From contig OY804576.1 of NCBI GenBank assembly GCA_963680875.1, positions 77,319,668 through 77,383,667 of the forward strand: a stretch of 64,000 nt of DNA. The letters are read 5' to 3'. The DNA comes from Bathymodiolus brooksi (lineage: Eukaryota; Mollusca; Bivalvia; Mytilida; Modiolidae). The translations under genes and the position numbers were made by a program. The stretch's first letter is position 1. Each line of letters begins with the position of its first letter. This document shows positions 30,701-39,514 of the stretch, one piece after another. The notes under the pieces were generated by a model. The model saw only the letters and a list, made by a program, of their open reading frames with translations. It ran no database searches and was not told the DNA's origin.

Positions 30701-32399
30701 GGCCCCTGGAAGTAACAAAAGTAACTGGTGAATACCACGTAATGAGCAAGAACTGCTTATCGTTCCGGAGCACCTGAGTTCACTTCCGGTTTTAGTGGGG
30801 TTCGTGTTGATCGATCTTTAATTTTCTGCATAGTGTTTTGTACATCATTGTTTGTCCTTTTTCATTTAGCCATTGTATTGTCTTCCGTCAGATTTAAGCT
30901 TATGATTACATCTGTGATAATTAATTTTCAAACTTTTCTTACAACAAATTGATTTATATATATATATTTTTTAAATATGTCTTACCTCTCTGATGCATTG
31001 CACGTACACTCCATTAAACATTGATATCCGTATAACCCGGGTGGACAAATGACACAGTCACTTTCATTTTTAGATCCTGTGTCAGATGTAGTTCCATGAG
31101 GACATTCTATATAAAAAAAAGCTTTAAAGTTTTACATAATCGTTTCATTCAAGACAACCATACAATATATGTACCTCACTGGATCCTGAAGAACACCGGG
31201 CTGCATTAAATATTATTCTTATATATACATTGTACATCTGAACATGTAACTCAAAGTTGTAAAAAATTAATTGCTCATTAGAAAAAAAATTACTCGTAAA
31301 AACTGTATCTCCATAATACATTTGTATCTCTATAGGAATTTCAAAGTCATGTTTCCAATTTATGGATTTAGGCTCAGAATATTTCGGCCCTTGGGCTAAC
31401 ACATCTCGTAGAGAAGTGCTGTTGATAATGTTAAGGTCACGTCACCAGTCGTAACATGTGGATTTGATATGAAAGTGGAACTTGCACAGTTACAATCAGG
31501 TGGTTTGGAAGTCATCAATGTTGAGATCCTGTAACGGATATTTGTAGTTAAAGAATTGCAATAGGCGTACTTAGTGGCATACGATACTATAGGAACAGAC
31601 TGATGATCTTTAAGATAGGGAGGATTTTCGTATTCAACTGATTTTTTTTAATGAAGTTTAATGGCTATGGTAATGGTAAACGAAACTTTAAAAAAGACAC
31701 GGATACATGTGTCATCTTTGTTAATGAGAATGGGTTTGAAATGTCTGAGCTGTGAACTTGCATTGATTTCAATTCACATTTGTATCTGGGTTTTCCAAAC
31801 ATGCGTTGCACAAAGAATGTAATTCCTGAAGAGGATAGTTTCGTTCGAATGTGATGCACACACAACGGCCCCTAAATGGTAGAAGTATATTTGGTGAAAC
31901 ATTATAGGGTAAAGGTGACGTATAGTGAATATGTCCATGGCTCCGCTTTTTTTTTCGTTATAACCATAGGGTGTTGCAGTTCCAATTTGTTTTACTTAGT
32001 AGATTTCTTTTGTCTACGTAAAGGCGTTGTTAGATTTGGATATTATATCAAATACAACAAAAAATGTAATATACTAATTCGTTATAAAATGAGATCATGT
32101 TCATTACACTGATCGGTACCAAAATCATAACTACATGAGCTGAAACCTGTGCAAAGCTTAAGCCGCGAGCTACCTTGCGCGGAAATTAGATTAATGATCT
32201 TTGAACTCCCCTCATTAACAGGTGTGTAAAGACCGACAACTCTGTGTACTATTGTGGATATCGAAATAGAAAATTCCAACAAACTTATAATATTATTTAT
32301 TGAGCATGATAATAGTGTAGTCATATACCTAAACATGTTGTTTTATCAAGATATTCATCCGCACAACACACATTTTCATCGTTCCCAATTGCATTCTGT
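21469..32399 (-). CDS. Single-pass receptor with MEGF/CED-1-like Cys-rich ectodomain (5' incomplete, 7 exons)
   Basis: Seven exons (32399-32329, 31106-30986, 29260-29217, 27921-27877, 25699-25609, 22707-22655, 21779-21469) join in one continuous phase through GT-AG introns. The product so far has about 245 residues. It starts with a Cys-rich region: ...[50 protein letters not shown], spaced as in the EGF/laminin-type repeats of MEGF10/draper/CED-1-like proteins. A Thr-rich stalk ([12 protein letters not shown]), a membrane segment ([17 protein letters not shown]), a CC-x-RMR membrane-edge motif and a 110-residue tail follow. The tail is acidic ([17 protein letters not shown]) and has tyrosines in YAMI, EYNHL and NYSHATY settings. 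Such receptors often bind ligands or debris and signal through phosphotyrosine; here that is inference. The first exon or exons, with the signal peptide, were not found upstream. The stop is TAA at 21471-21469. Confidence 0.82.
21865..22215 (+). mobile_element. SINE family R1, full-length reference copy
   Basis: Head CGCATCGGTGGTGTAACGG...GTGTGTTCGAGTCCC, linker GATCGGGTCAAACCAAAGAC, body TTGGTATTTGTTGCTTCTCC...GGAATCAGGATAATGTGTCC...GGGGCGACATG...GTTGGTCTAGTACAAAGCGG...ATCATCATCTCATT, tail CTCGCCATGATATAGCTG...TTGGCGTTAAACT. About 345 bp, in the intron between exons F and G, antisense to the gene. Confidence 0.85.
22437..22512 (-). mobile_element. SINE family R4 head fragment
   Basis: On the minus strand CCGATGCGGTCGAGTGGTC...ATAAGGCTAAGAGATAG corresponds to the tRNA-like start of the element at 17341-17545. 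Confidence 0.5.
22655..22707 (-). CDS. Receptor-like gene, exon F
   Basis: 53 bp. The acceptor CATCTAG|CTGCTCC is chosen because the next AG (CTCCAG|AATG) would create an immediate TGA with the previous exon's TG. Encodes [18 protein letters not shown]; donor AAAGA|GTAAGTAA. Confidence 0.78.
22858..23430 (+). mobile_element. SINE family R1 with a fourfold 100-bp internal duplication
   Basis: Decayed head (CATCTGGATGATGTAAATTGC...CCGGTCGGGTCAAATC) and body. The body part from GTGTCCCAGGGAGTGACAT to CATCATCTGGTCAT is then repeated four times with starts at 23025, 23125, 23225 and 23325, an exact 100-bp period. The tail is missing. Lies in the intron between exons E and F of the receptor-like gene. 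Confidence 0.85.
23539..23694 (+). repeat. 22-bp minisatellite, seven copies
   Basis: Unit ACAAGACACAGGAAGAAG plus ACAA; all units are near identical. The several 80-115-codon frames on both strands here are repeat by-products. Confidence 0.9.
23735..25370 (+). repeat. 41-bp minisatellite, about 40 copies
   Basis: Unit: AACTAAACATATGAGTAACA, a variable 8-nt core, then CATAAAAAACAAACA. The core comes in four types: ATGGATCC, CTGACCCC, CGGACCCC and CGAAACCC, interspersed in a non-random order. Spacing is 41 bp, with a few 40-bp units lacking an A. Since 41 is not a multiple of 3, minus-strand frames cycle through all three phases and are not genes. Confidence 0.93.
25440..25505 (+). repeat. 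Segment shared with 10360-10430
   Basis: TTGGTATATAGACCATA, CAAAGATCAATGGAAA and AATGCATTCATCTTACA; see 10360. In both places it lies close to R3-like sequence, so it may be part of a larger element. Confidence 0.4.
25609..25699 (-). CDS. Receptor-like gene, exon E (transmembrane)
   Basis: 91 bp between ATATTTAG|ATGTCAATC and CCATGTG|GTAAGTT. Encodes NQAEWMMIL then the hydrophobic [20 protein letters not shown]. Confidence 0.85.
25909..26030 (+). repeat. 42-bp tandem repeat, three copies
   Basis: CCGATGATTGCCGATCATGA followed by CCTCGTGAAGAA recurs at 25909, 25951 and 25993. Two minus-strand frames pass through because 42 is a multiple of 3. Intronic. Confidence 0.85.
26462..26722 (+). mobile_element. 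SINE family R2, full copy
   Basis: Head GGGCCGTCATGGCCGTGATC, GTTGGATTTACAATTAC, B-box-like GGGTGCGAACCCCCGTTC, body GGCGAGGTGTACTCGATAC, GGTGGTTTTCTCCGGGTAC, tail CATATAACTGAAATATTGTTG...TGGCGTCTAACACGATAAACC. Lies in the intron between exons D and E. Confidence 0.8.
26940..27845 (+). repeat. Degenerate about 30-bp tandem repeat, roughly 27 copies
   Basis: Units resemble CTTAGGACACATAATCTGT followed by AACATTTAC. Divergence is high in the left half; the last units (27725-27830, CTTAATCTTTAGCATTTAC) are almost identical, so the array is younger at its right end. It stops about 35 bp before the donor of exon D. Confidence 0.85.
27877..27921 (-). CDS. Receptor-like gene, exon D (45 bp)
   Basis: Between CTACACAG|AAACAACG and AACAACT|GTAAGTA. 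Encodes the Thr-rich stalk [14 protein letters not shown]; a 30-bp-unit minisatellite starts about 35 bp past its donor. Confidence 0.82.
28030..28770 (+). repeat. Old, degenerate about 170-bp tandem repeat
   Basis: Recurring blocks: AGTTGTCAGCACAAnnT at about 28075, 28228 and 28399; GCTnAAATGTnTTTCT...AAGGTCA at about 28168, 28340, 28510 and 28630. Units are heavily diverged. Small frames inside (28344-28595, 28634-28840) are not supported as genes. Confidence 0.5.
28771..29216. other. Intronic AT-rich sequence
   Basis: T-rich tracts at 28930-29050; no gene recognised outside exon C. Confidence 0.35.
29217..29260 (-). CDS. Receptor-like gene, exon C (44 bp)
   Basis: Between TTTGTAG|ATGCGATAATG and GAAACAG|GTATTTAC. 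Encodes [15 protein letters not shown], completing the CD-x3-GC half of the EGF-like unit. Phase fits B and D exactly. Confidence 0.82.
29400..29530 (-). repeat. Repeat R3 fragment, minus strand
   Basis: Minus-strand sequence CAGAGAAACTGG, AACGTAGGGTTGCACAAGAC and GAAGAAAAACAAAACAAAAA parallels the start of R3. A closer relative of the same form lies at 41690-41800. Confidence 0.5.
29535..29750 (+). mobile_element. SINE family R2 copy
   Basis: GTAGTTGGCTTTACAACTAC, TTGCGAGTTCGAATTCC, GGCGAGGTGTCC, GGTCGATGGTTTTCTCCGGG, CCAATAAAACTGACCACCAC, GATATAGCTGAAATATTG. The head start and final tail are truncated. Confidence 0.8.
29751..30484. other. Intronic sequence, with an R2-type tail fragment
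   Basis: Around 30100-30150 ACTGAAATATTCTTTAAACG and TGGCGTTAAACACC form a headless SINE tail ending in ACCCTAACCC. Nothing else was recognised. Confidence 0.4.
30485..30708 (-). mobile_element. SINE family R2 copy, minus strand
   Basis: Minus strand: GGGGCCGTCATGGTCATGAT, GTTGGATTTACAACTACC, body and CGGTGGTTTTCACCGGGTAC. The tail is replaced by CCAACCGATAATCTCATT, the same junction as in the copy at 33945-34155. Confidence 0.78.
30986..31106 (-). CDS. Receptor-like gene, exon B
   Basis: 121 bp between TATATAG|AATGTCC and GAGAG|GTAAGAC. Encodes the main Cys-rich motif ECPHGTTSD...[13 protein letters not shown]...CTCNASE. Confidence 0.85.
31107..32328. other. Intron between exons A and B, nothing recognised
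   Basis: Contains only short frames without relatives (31145-31402 minus, 31665-31865 minus, 31876-32112 plus). No repeat family was recognised. Confidence 0.4.
32329..32399 (-). CDS. Receptor-like gene, exon A
   Basis: 71 bp between TTGTTTTAG|ACAGAATG and TGTTTAG|GTATATG. Encodes [20 protein letters not shown] and then TCL; needs a 2-nt phase from a missing upstream exon. Confidence 0.75.
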
Positions 32400-32984
32400 C
32401 TAAAACAAAGAAAGATTGTCACGTTTTAAAATATCATCACACTATTTATAAATTTTAAAATGAAAATTAGAAATGTATTTGATCATTTCTAATTTGGATA
32501 CACACTAATATTGGTGCATCGTCGGGTTAAAATCAAATACATGTAGATTCTAATAACAAATAATAAAAACATCAAGCATTTTGTTGGCGTTTGCCCCTGC
32601 AGATTTCATCTTTGGTGCTGTGACCGTTTTTGAGCGCCACCCGTTTTGTCATAGGCACTTGTTATATCGATCAGGGAGTGTCTCTACTGTTAATTTTTGA
32701 CATTGTTTTTATATTATATAAAACACTCCCTGATTTGAAAGAATTACGTCATTTAATAAATGACATTAAACTGGATACAGTGTTAACTATCAATAAGCCC
32801 TTGACATAAACCAGGCGAGCTGTGGCCAGGGGAAAGGTTTGAAGATTTCCAGTCTGTGCATTTTGCATACCATTAATCTGGATGGAACATAAAGCATTTT
32901 CTTTTAACTTCCCCTCTGTATTTCAGATATCTAAACGTCTGCTCGTTAAATTTTCGTGTTTACATTTTTGGCTAAAATGGGTTT
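32400..32984. other. Region upstream of receptor exon A
   Basis: No signal-peptide exon was found. A small hairpin (TCAGGGAGTGT at about 32671 and ACACTCCCTGA at about 32723) is the only structure noted. Confidence 0.4.
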
Positions 32985-33235
32985 GTGTTTATGGTGTATA
33001 ACGCCACTTTCAACAATATTTCAGTTATATCGTTGCGGTCAGTTTTATAGGTGGAGGAAACCGGAGTACCCGGAGAAAACCACCGACCTGTCACAAGTCA
33101 CGTACAAACTTTATCACATAATGTTGTATCGCCTGAGCGGGATTCGAACTCACAACGTTAGTGGTGATATGTACTAATTGCATATGTAGTTATAAATCCA
33201 ACTATCATGCGATCACGACCATGAAGGCCCCCTTA
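32985..33235 (-). mobile_element. SINE family R2 copy, minus strand
   Basis: Minus strand: GGGCCTTCATGGTCGTGATC, GTTGGATTTATAACTAC, GTTGTGAGTTCGAATCCCGC, GGTGGTTTTCTCCGGGTAC, and tail CGATATAACTGAAATATTG...GTGGCGTTATACACC. Confidence 0.82.
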
Positions 33236-33944
33236 AGCTAAAATTTCTTTGTCATATCGCTATCTATGTATATGTGTTACTATTGTATGGAGAATACCTT
33301 GCATGGCCGTAACTACAATGAGGCAAATTACCGATTTTTAATTAATTTTTTTTATACAAAGATTTCATTTAAAAAATATATAATATAAACCTCTATTCCG
33401 ATAGAAACGATATCCACTGAATGAATTCGTTTAATTACATATATATAATCAGTTATTTTTGTTTGGTTTATTTTTGTTTTTGTTTATTATACTTTAAAAA
33501 AACTAAATTGTCCATGTACATAGCGCACACAGTTCAGGGGCGTTACCCACTATATCCTTAGAGTCTAGTCCTGTATTTAGAAGAAGAAGAATGTCCAAGG
33601 TTGCCGTTTGAAGTCTACCGACATCATTGCGATAAAAGACATAACTGACTTCTGCTTTTGACGAAGCTAAAATATTGATTCAGTTACTAAATACAAAGCG
33701 CAATAATGAACAGTTTGATTGTTTATTCAGTAGAGCAGAAAAAAAGAGATTGTCATAAAACCAAAGCGACGTTTTGGTGTCAGGTTCATCGGGAAAATGC
33801 TGCACCGGATACAAGCCCAGAGTAACATTGGTACATAACCCTGTTTTCCTCGTCATAGATCACGTAATGTCTGAAATGGAGAGACGCTTTCCAGATGACT
33901 TGAAAAATCATATAACGGGATACTATTTAATCTCTAAAAATCAA
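33236..33944. other. Unassigned AT-rich sequence
   Basis: No coding region was recognised. On the minus strand about 33325-33290 reads CLIVVTAMQ before a GT, faintly like the transmembrane exon E; see rejected items. Confidence 0.35.
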
Positions 33945-34155
33945 TGTACTCCAGAAATGAGATTATCGGTTGGTGAACAAAACCGGAGTACCCGGTGAAA
34001 ACCACCGACCTGTCGCAAGTTACTGACAAAATTTATCACATAATGTTGTATCGAGTACACCTCGCCTGAGCGTGATTCGAACTCATAACTTTGGTGGTGA
34101 TAGACACTGATTGCACAGGTAGTTGTAAATCCAACTATTATGCGATCATGAAACT
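33945..34155 (-). mobile_element. SINE family R2 copy, minus strand
   Basis: Minus strand: GATCGCATAATAGTTGGATT, AACTACCTGTGCAATCAG, body and GGTGGTTTTCACCGGGTAC, ending at CAACCGATAATCTCAT as in 30485-30708. The start is truncated at the hAT remnant. Confidence 0.78.
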
Positions 34156-34164
34156 TAACTCCCG

Positions 34165-34600
34165 GTGCTACTGAATCATTGTCTGTTGCTTTTGACGCAT
34201 ATCTGCTTTGTTAGAGGGACTTTTCGGTGGAAATTGAAAGGTGGAGACTTAGAAGTGGGTGAACATCCTGTTCATCAAAATATACTTGAGCTGCAATCTG
34301 CACTAAAACTTGCTGACAAAGACCTTTATCTGAATATTCATACTATTTTTAAATTGTTGATTGTTCTTACAGTCACGTCTGTATGTTGCAAACGCTCATT
34401 CTCGGCCTTGCATCGACTTAAGGTCAACAATGAGGGGAGAACGTGTGTGTGGCTGAGCAAAGCTCCATTCTCACAGAAACATGGCTGTGAATCGGAAAAA
34501 CATTTTAAGACGATATGATGTCTCTGGTGACTGGAAAATTGGAAGATTTTTTTATGGATAACTAAGACATGTCCAAATCTTAATTCTTCTTACAATTACA
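34165..34600 (+). pseudogene. hAT transposase C-terminal (dimerisation) fragment
   Basis: The frame 34165-34518 contains LQSALKLADKDLYLNIHTIF followed by a hydrophobic stretch and CKRSFSALHRLK. This is the conserved hAT C-terminal pattern (P/L-N-I-x-T...S-x-x-C/S-E-RSFS-x-L-x-RLK), with E changed to K. After VNNEG the family sequence continues in another frame, near 34450-34560 (LHSHRNM and a WKIGRF-type end), so there is a frameshift. The zinc finger and catalytic parts are missing. Domesticated hAT derivatives exist in animals, but the damage argues for a dead fragment. Confidence 0.7.
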
Positions 34601-35854
34601 TAAACAATTTCTGTTTCGAACTCCCATTTTTAACAGTTATCCCAACCCTGTACACGAAAACGTTTATATAAAAACTGATAAATTGATTGATTACAAAATG
34701 TCGAGTAGCTATCAGTCATTTTTTTCATTAATTTCAATATGTAGCTATATAGTCAATTGAACACCAGAAGGCAAAAGAAAGCCGGTCTATATATATTATG
34801 TGGGTGAGACAGTTTTGTATCTTTAGATACACTTAAAAGACATAAAAGCGTCTTAAAGATATGTCTAACGACACAAAAATCGTCTCAAGTCACCGACATT
34901 CTTTTGCGCTGCAGTGGCGCATTTAATTGAAAGTTTTTGCATCACTTGGTTTCCGTCATCACAGAAAGTGAGAGTCAAAAATTTATTTCTCTAATATGTT
35001 TTCTGGGTTTATTAGCCTCTTACAGCACCATCAAAGAGGCTCATAAGGCCAAAAAGCGCAGGAAGTGAATAGAAAATGGCACTGTTTTTACTTTTGAATG
35101 GTTTTTTCCACTCAATAATATAGCTGGGTTCAGGATCAGAAAGAATTCTTCTTAAGTGTTACCAGAGACATTAATGCAATTACTTTTAATTCTTCTGGTG
35201 TTAGTTTAGTGCATTTCTTGTGTACATTGATTGCGATATACTCTCGCTTACCTTGTAAAGTAGAAAATACGAAAATTAAATCATAAAAAGTTGTGATTAC
35301 TAAACTAGGAAAGAGATGCCAGCAAATGGCTAGAATCGAGGATTTTGCGTCTTTTAAGTCGGATTATCTGGGGGCCTTAGACAGCCCATAGACCCCTCGC
35401 CCAAGTTGTTTTAAGTGTTTTTGCCTCATTTAAAAAAGAGTTTAGTTATGGCCATGCCTTGTGAGTTAGTATAACTCGTGTCTTATCCAATTTGTATATT
35501 TTTGCAAATGAAATAAGTTTATAACAAACTAAATTAAAGTAAACCATTTGTTCGGCTAGCCGGATGAATAGCCGTGAGATAATTGAATTGAAAAAAATGT
35601 CATTCTTTTCAAGAAAAAAAACTTAAAGAAAAAAAAAACTGGAACTTCAGATAACTCTAAAAAAGAATAAAATTGGTGAAAAGCTGCTAACGACTGATTC
35701 CACATGAAGTATAATGTCGACATGACAATTTGTCATACATGCACGACGAATATCCACCACACTATTATTTCGTACAATGTTGGCATTGTCAACAACAGGA
35801 GTTTTACCACCATGTATACATGCATAACGAATCTTATAGAACATCTGTTTGTTT
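34601..35854. other. Unassigned sequence
   Basis: No gene, SINE or hairpin was recognised; A-rich tracts near 35610-35640. Confidence 0.4.
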
Positions 35855-36108
35855 GTTTGATGGTGCTTAACGCCACCTTCAACAATATTTCAATTATATC
35901 GTGGCGTTCAGATTTATTAGTGGGGGACACCGGAGGACCCGGAGAAAATCACCGACCTGTCGCAAGTCACTGACAAACGTTATCACATAATGTTGTACAC
36001 CTCGCCCTGGTCGAGATTCGAGCTCACAACATCAGTGGCAATATTCACTGATTACATATGTAGTTGTAAATCAACTACCATACGATCACGGACACGACGA
36101 CCCCTTAT
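35855..36108 (-). mobile_element. SINE family R2 copy, minus strand
   Basis: Minus strand: GGGTCGTCGTGTCCGTGATC, GTAGTTGATTTACAACTAC, GTGAGCTCGAATCTCG, CGGTGATTTTCTCCGGGTCC, tail CGATATAATTGAAATATTG...GTGGCGTTAAGCACCATC + AAAC. A full copy. Confidence 0.82.
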
Positions 36109-36599
36109 AGAACATCAGAGCGTCGTTCGGAGGTCTTTTGATTTCACTCTTTTTCGAAGAAACAATAGTCCCAGAATACATGATTACAGTAATTTATAAA
36201 TCAATTAACAAAATTATTGTTTCAAAAGTTTCTGTTTTGGAAATACATGTATAATCAAGATGTCGATCATCAACAACATACAAATTGTTTACTGCCATAT
36301 AAAACCATTTGTTACTATAACATTTATCAATTTATTTTCACATACCTTATACAACTGGGTGCCTTCTGTAACGTACTCGTTGGTAATGTACAGAGAATAC
36401 ACAGATTTATGAAATATAAAATCATATCACTAGATAAAATGTTTCTCTCTCCACGTGAAAGTGAAATAAGGAAATATTTTAAACATTCAATACAAACTAA
36501 TGAGGAAACAATAAGAATAATATCATTTGATAATATAATAACAATTGTTTGACTATTTATAGAAAACTCTAAATGCATTTAGTTTAATAATATTGTACA
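36109..36599. other. Unassigned, possible LINE-flanking sequence
   Basis: Overlapping frames on both strands (36217-36552 plus, 36327-36578 minus) have low-complexity composition and no recognised relative; neither is called. Confidence 0.35.
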
Positions 36600-38200
36600 T
36601 AAACAATAGGATTGGACAGCAAGTTATACCAACTTATATGAAGTCCTCTCCTTACAAATTATACACATGAAGTAATGACAGCAAAACAAAACACAGACAA
36701 TAGACATTTCAAATTTTGACACAGGAAGAAAGTAAGAAGTACAAGTGAAAAAGTGAAAAAGTGAAAAATTGCTGACATTAGCACTAAAATCTTTTTGATT
36801 GATTTATAAAAATTCGAACTTTTCCAAATATTTTGGAGTTGACGTCATAACTATACTTATCTTTCCCAAAGAGCAAAGTTTCAATATTGATATTGATATC
36901 GTCGCAATTACACAGAAGTGTTCTTCTTTCGTTCAGGTATAAAGGACATTCCAGAAAATAATGTATAGCATCTTCAAAAGAAGCACCGCAATTACATTTA
37001 AAATTATTTATTATATGTATTTTTGACAGATCGGCATTGAGTGAGCTGCATTGGTGTCTAAGTCTAGTATGTAATATACTTAGTTTCCGTGGGCCTTCAT
37101 TATAATACTTTGGGGTTTTATAGATATCAACTTTCACTCTGTTTATAAACGAAGATAATGTAGGAGAATTTCTTATTGATATGTCTAGATTGTTCCAAAG
37201 CGAAACGGTAGATGGAATAAATGAGCTTGCTGATGTTCTCGGTCTGCATCTGGGTGGAACATAATTCTGATTATTTCTAAGGTTATAACTATTTACATCT
37301 GATGTAACTGTAGGTAAACAGTTAAGTAAATAAGGAGGGCATAATTTATTATGAATTTTATAAAAAGTAGTTAATTTACGAGTTTCCCGCCGATTGGCTA
37401 AAGTTTCCCATCCAGTCTCAAAATATAATGAATCCTTATTAGCAAATTTTGTCAGACCTGTTACAATTCGTGCCGCTTCTAATTGTATTGTTTTTAATTT
37501 TTCAATGTCCCGTTCATAACACCCATCCCACACTTCACATGCATATTCTAGTACTGGTCTGATAAATGTAAGATATATATTTGACAAAGCTTGTTTAGAT
37601 CAAATAAATTTTAATTTACGAAGAACATTTACTTGTTTTAATGCTGATCTAGCTATGTTTTCAATATGTACAGTCCAGTTTCCATCAGATACAAATGTTA
37701 CACCCAGATGTTTATGATCATCAACAAGTTCAACTGATTCGTCATTAAATCGCATGTTTAATTCAGGAATATTTGTATTATTTGATATTATAAGGGCTTT
37801 AGTTTTTTTAGGGTTAAAGTCTACAAGCCATGTTTTTGCCCATTGATCCAATATTTGTAAATCATTATTTATCTCAATTTGCATCAAATCAAAGTTTTTC
37901 CCAGAGTATGACAATGAAGTGTCGTCAGCAAAAAGTCTCGCCAAATTGCCTAAGTTATCTGTAATGTCATTAATATATAATAGAAATAATAATGGTCCAA
38001 GTACAGATACTTGGGGTACACCTGCTTTGACAAGACCAGAATCTGATAGTTCATTATTTACAAACACAAATTGCCTTCTACCACTTAAATAATTTTTAAA
38101 CCAGATCAAAAGGTCGCCCGATATCCCCTATATTTTAATTTCTTAATAAGCCCCTCATGCCAAACTCTGTCAAAAGCTTTTGAAATGTCACAAAATATTA
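36600..38200 (-). mobile_element. 5'-truncated non-LTR retrotransposon (jockey/CR1-like)
   Basis: Minus strand. RT sequence starts abruptly at about 38195 in motif A, and ORF2 ends at 36784. A 3' untranslated region follows with GTGAAAAAGTGAAAAAGTG and ATAACTTGCTGTCCAATCC. 5' truncation is the normal result of incomplete target-primed reverse transcription. The 3' end was not fixed. Confidence 0.8.
36784..38195 (-). pseudogene. LINE reverse transcriptase and C-terminal domain
   Basis: Blocks in order: FCDISKAFDRVWHEGL (motif A), GVPQVSVLGPLLFLLYINDI (motif B, with the usual PQGS Gly replaced by Val), ARLFADDTSL (motif C), LVDFNPKKTKALII, HKHLGVTFV, FIRPVLEYACEVWDGC, and a C-terminal Cys/His cluster CNCGASFEDAIHYFLECPLY. 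The frame is nearly intact: a one-base deletion near 38125 and a TGA near 37600 (in the LKFI-x-SKQALS stretch) separate the two open frames 38109-37600 and 37587-36784. So few lesions suggest a fairly recent insertion. The endonuclease domain is missing by truncation. Confidence 0.88.
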
Positions 38201-39514
38201 AAATAGTTGACAATCGTTCGTCTAAATTTTAAATGCATTGAAACAATAGAACATAATAAACCGATGTTTAGACATCTAAATATACTCAACATGACTCTTA
38301 TATCTCACAATTTGGAAAGTTGCGTTCGTAAAAATAGACCCCGAGAAATTAACCCAATCTTCTACTCAAGAATGATCGATCCTTTACACACTCCTATGTA
38401 TAAACACACATCTGCAAACGTTTCAACTATTACAAAAGCTAAATTCATCAAAACGAATGACAAAATAAGCTCAAATTTCAAATTTCTCACTAATTTTCAT
38501 ATTGTTTTCATGGAATATTTCGCTATGTACAGTGCACGGCTATACTTTGTGGTATTCTAAACCGACTCGTCACAACTCGGCGAAAACAGCAGATTCATCC
38601 GAGGTTTGCGGATTGATTCCAAGCCAGTAGCATCGTGTTATGGGTTTTCGTACTATTATCGATTTTCCGATATAGCGATTAACAGTGTTAACCCTTCATT
38701 CATATAACGATTGGAATTTTCAAAGAATGGCTAGTTAAAGATTTCTTTGTACATAAGATTGTTTTTAAAACCATTCTTGTATTTTAATATACTCTCGATT
38801 ATCTGGTAACTTTTGCTGTCAGTAAAATGGCGTCATCTGTTTTCGTATAAAGTAAAAACAGGGCCGATATACGGGATGGAAACGAATATAAAATCCGGAA
38901 ATGGCTGATTTAAAAATTTCATGGTTCTGGCCATCTACCAAATCATACTACATCTAAATAAAATAACAGAATGTTTGAAAATGACCACTTTCAAAATTGT
39001 GTTTACTTTTGATGTTTTTTTTAGTGCTGAAACCACAATGCACTGCAAAGTGACATGTATCTTAAATAAGAAACAGGCACATTTCAGTCAGCTCTTTTGT
39101 TTACAAGTACGATCAGTGACCCCATGACACTTACATGACAGGAAGAGCCGGTGTCTGAGAGGCAGACGACATAGTTCAATTTTATATAGTCCTTCTGGAT
39201 TTTTTCCCAGCTACTTTATAAATGAAGTAAATTTTTAGCATTACAAAAAGTATGGTTCAGTAGATAGGTTCACTATTTTTGGTACTTACGTCTTTAAAAG
39301 CAAACTTTAACATTTTTTACAGATGTCACGTTGTAGTCCTGTTAACGTTCCATAAATAGAAACCGGAAGACACGTCAAAAATAATGCGTGCGCTGTGGAA
39401 ATCAAAATAAAATGGATGATACGAAAACACATGACATACATAAACACATACCGTGACGATACGTTTTTATAGTCGAAACGGAATATCATCAGGACAATGT
39501 TATATATATTCATT
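38201..39514. other. Unassigned sequence
   Basis: A 117-codon plus-strand frame (38207-38560) has no recognised relative. On the minus strand a donor-like GAC|GTAAGTA near 39290 follows short frames, but no exon could be supported. Confidence 0.35.

Noticed and set aside
33285..33330. Second transmembrane exon (CLIVVTAMQ then GT) resembling receptor exon E
   Set aside because: Only about 13 codons are open, a stop lies just upstream, and identity to exon E is too short to separate from chance.
36217..36578. Overlapping frames of 111 and 83 codons on opposite strands
   Set aside because: Low-complexity AT-rich translation with no family motif; likely LINE-flanking non-coding sequence.
38207..38560. 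117-codon plus-strand frame
   Set aside because: No recognisable motif, starts at the truncation point of a LINE, and no splice or context support.
39280..39513. Signal-peptide first exon for the receptor-like gene (donor-like GACGTAAGTA near 39290)
   Set aside because: The frames before the donor either stop or lack a signal peptide in the phase required by exon A, and it is 7 kb away beyond several insertions.
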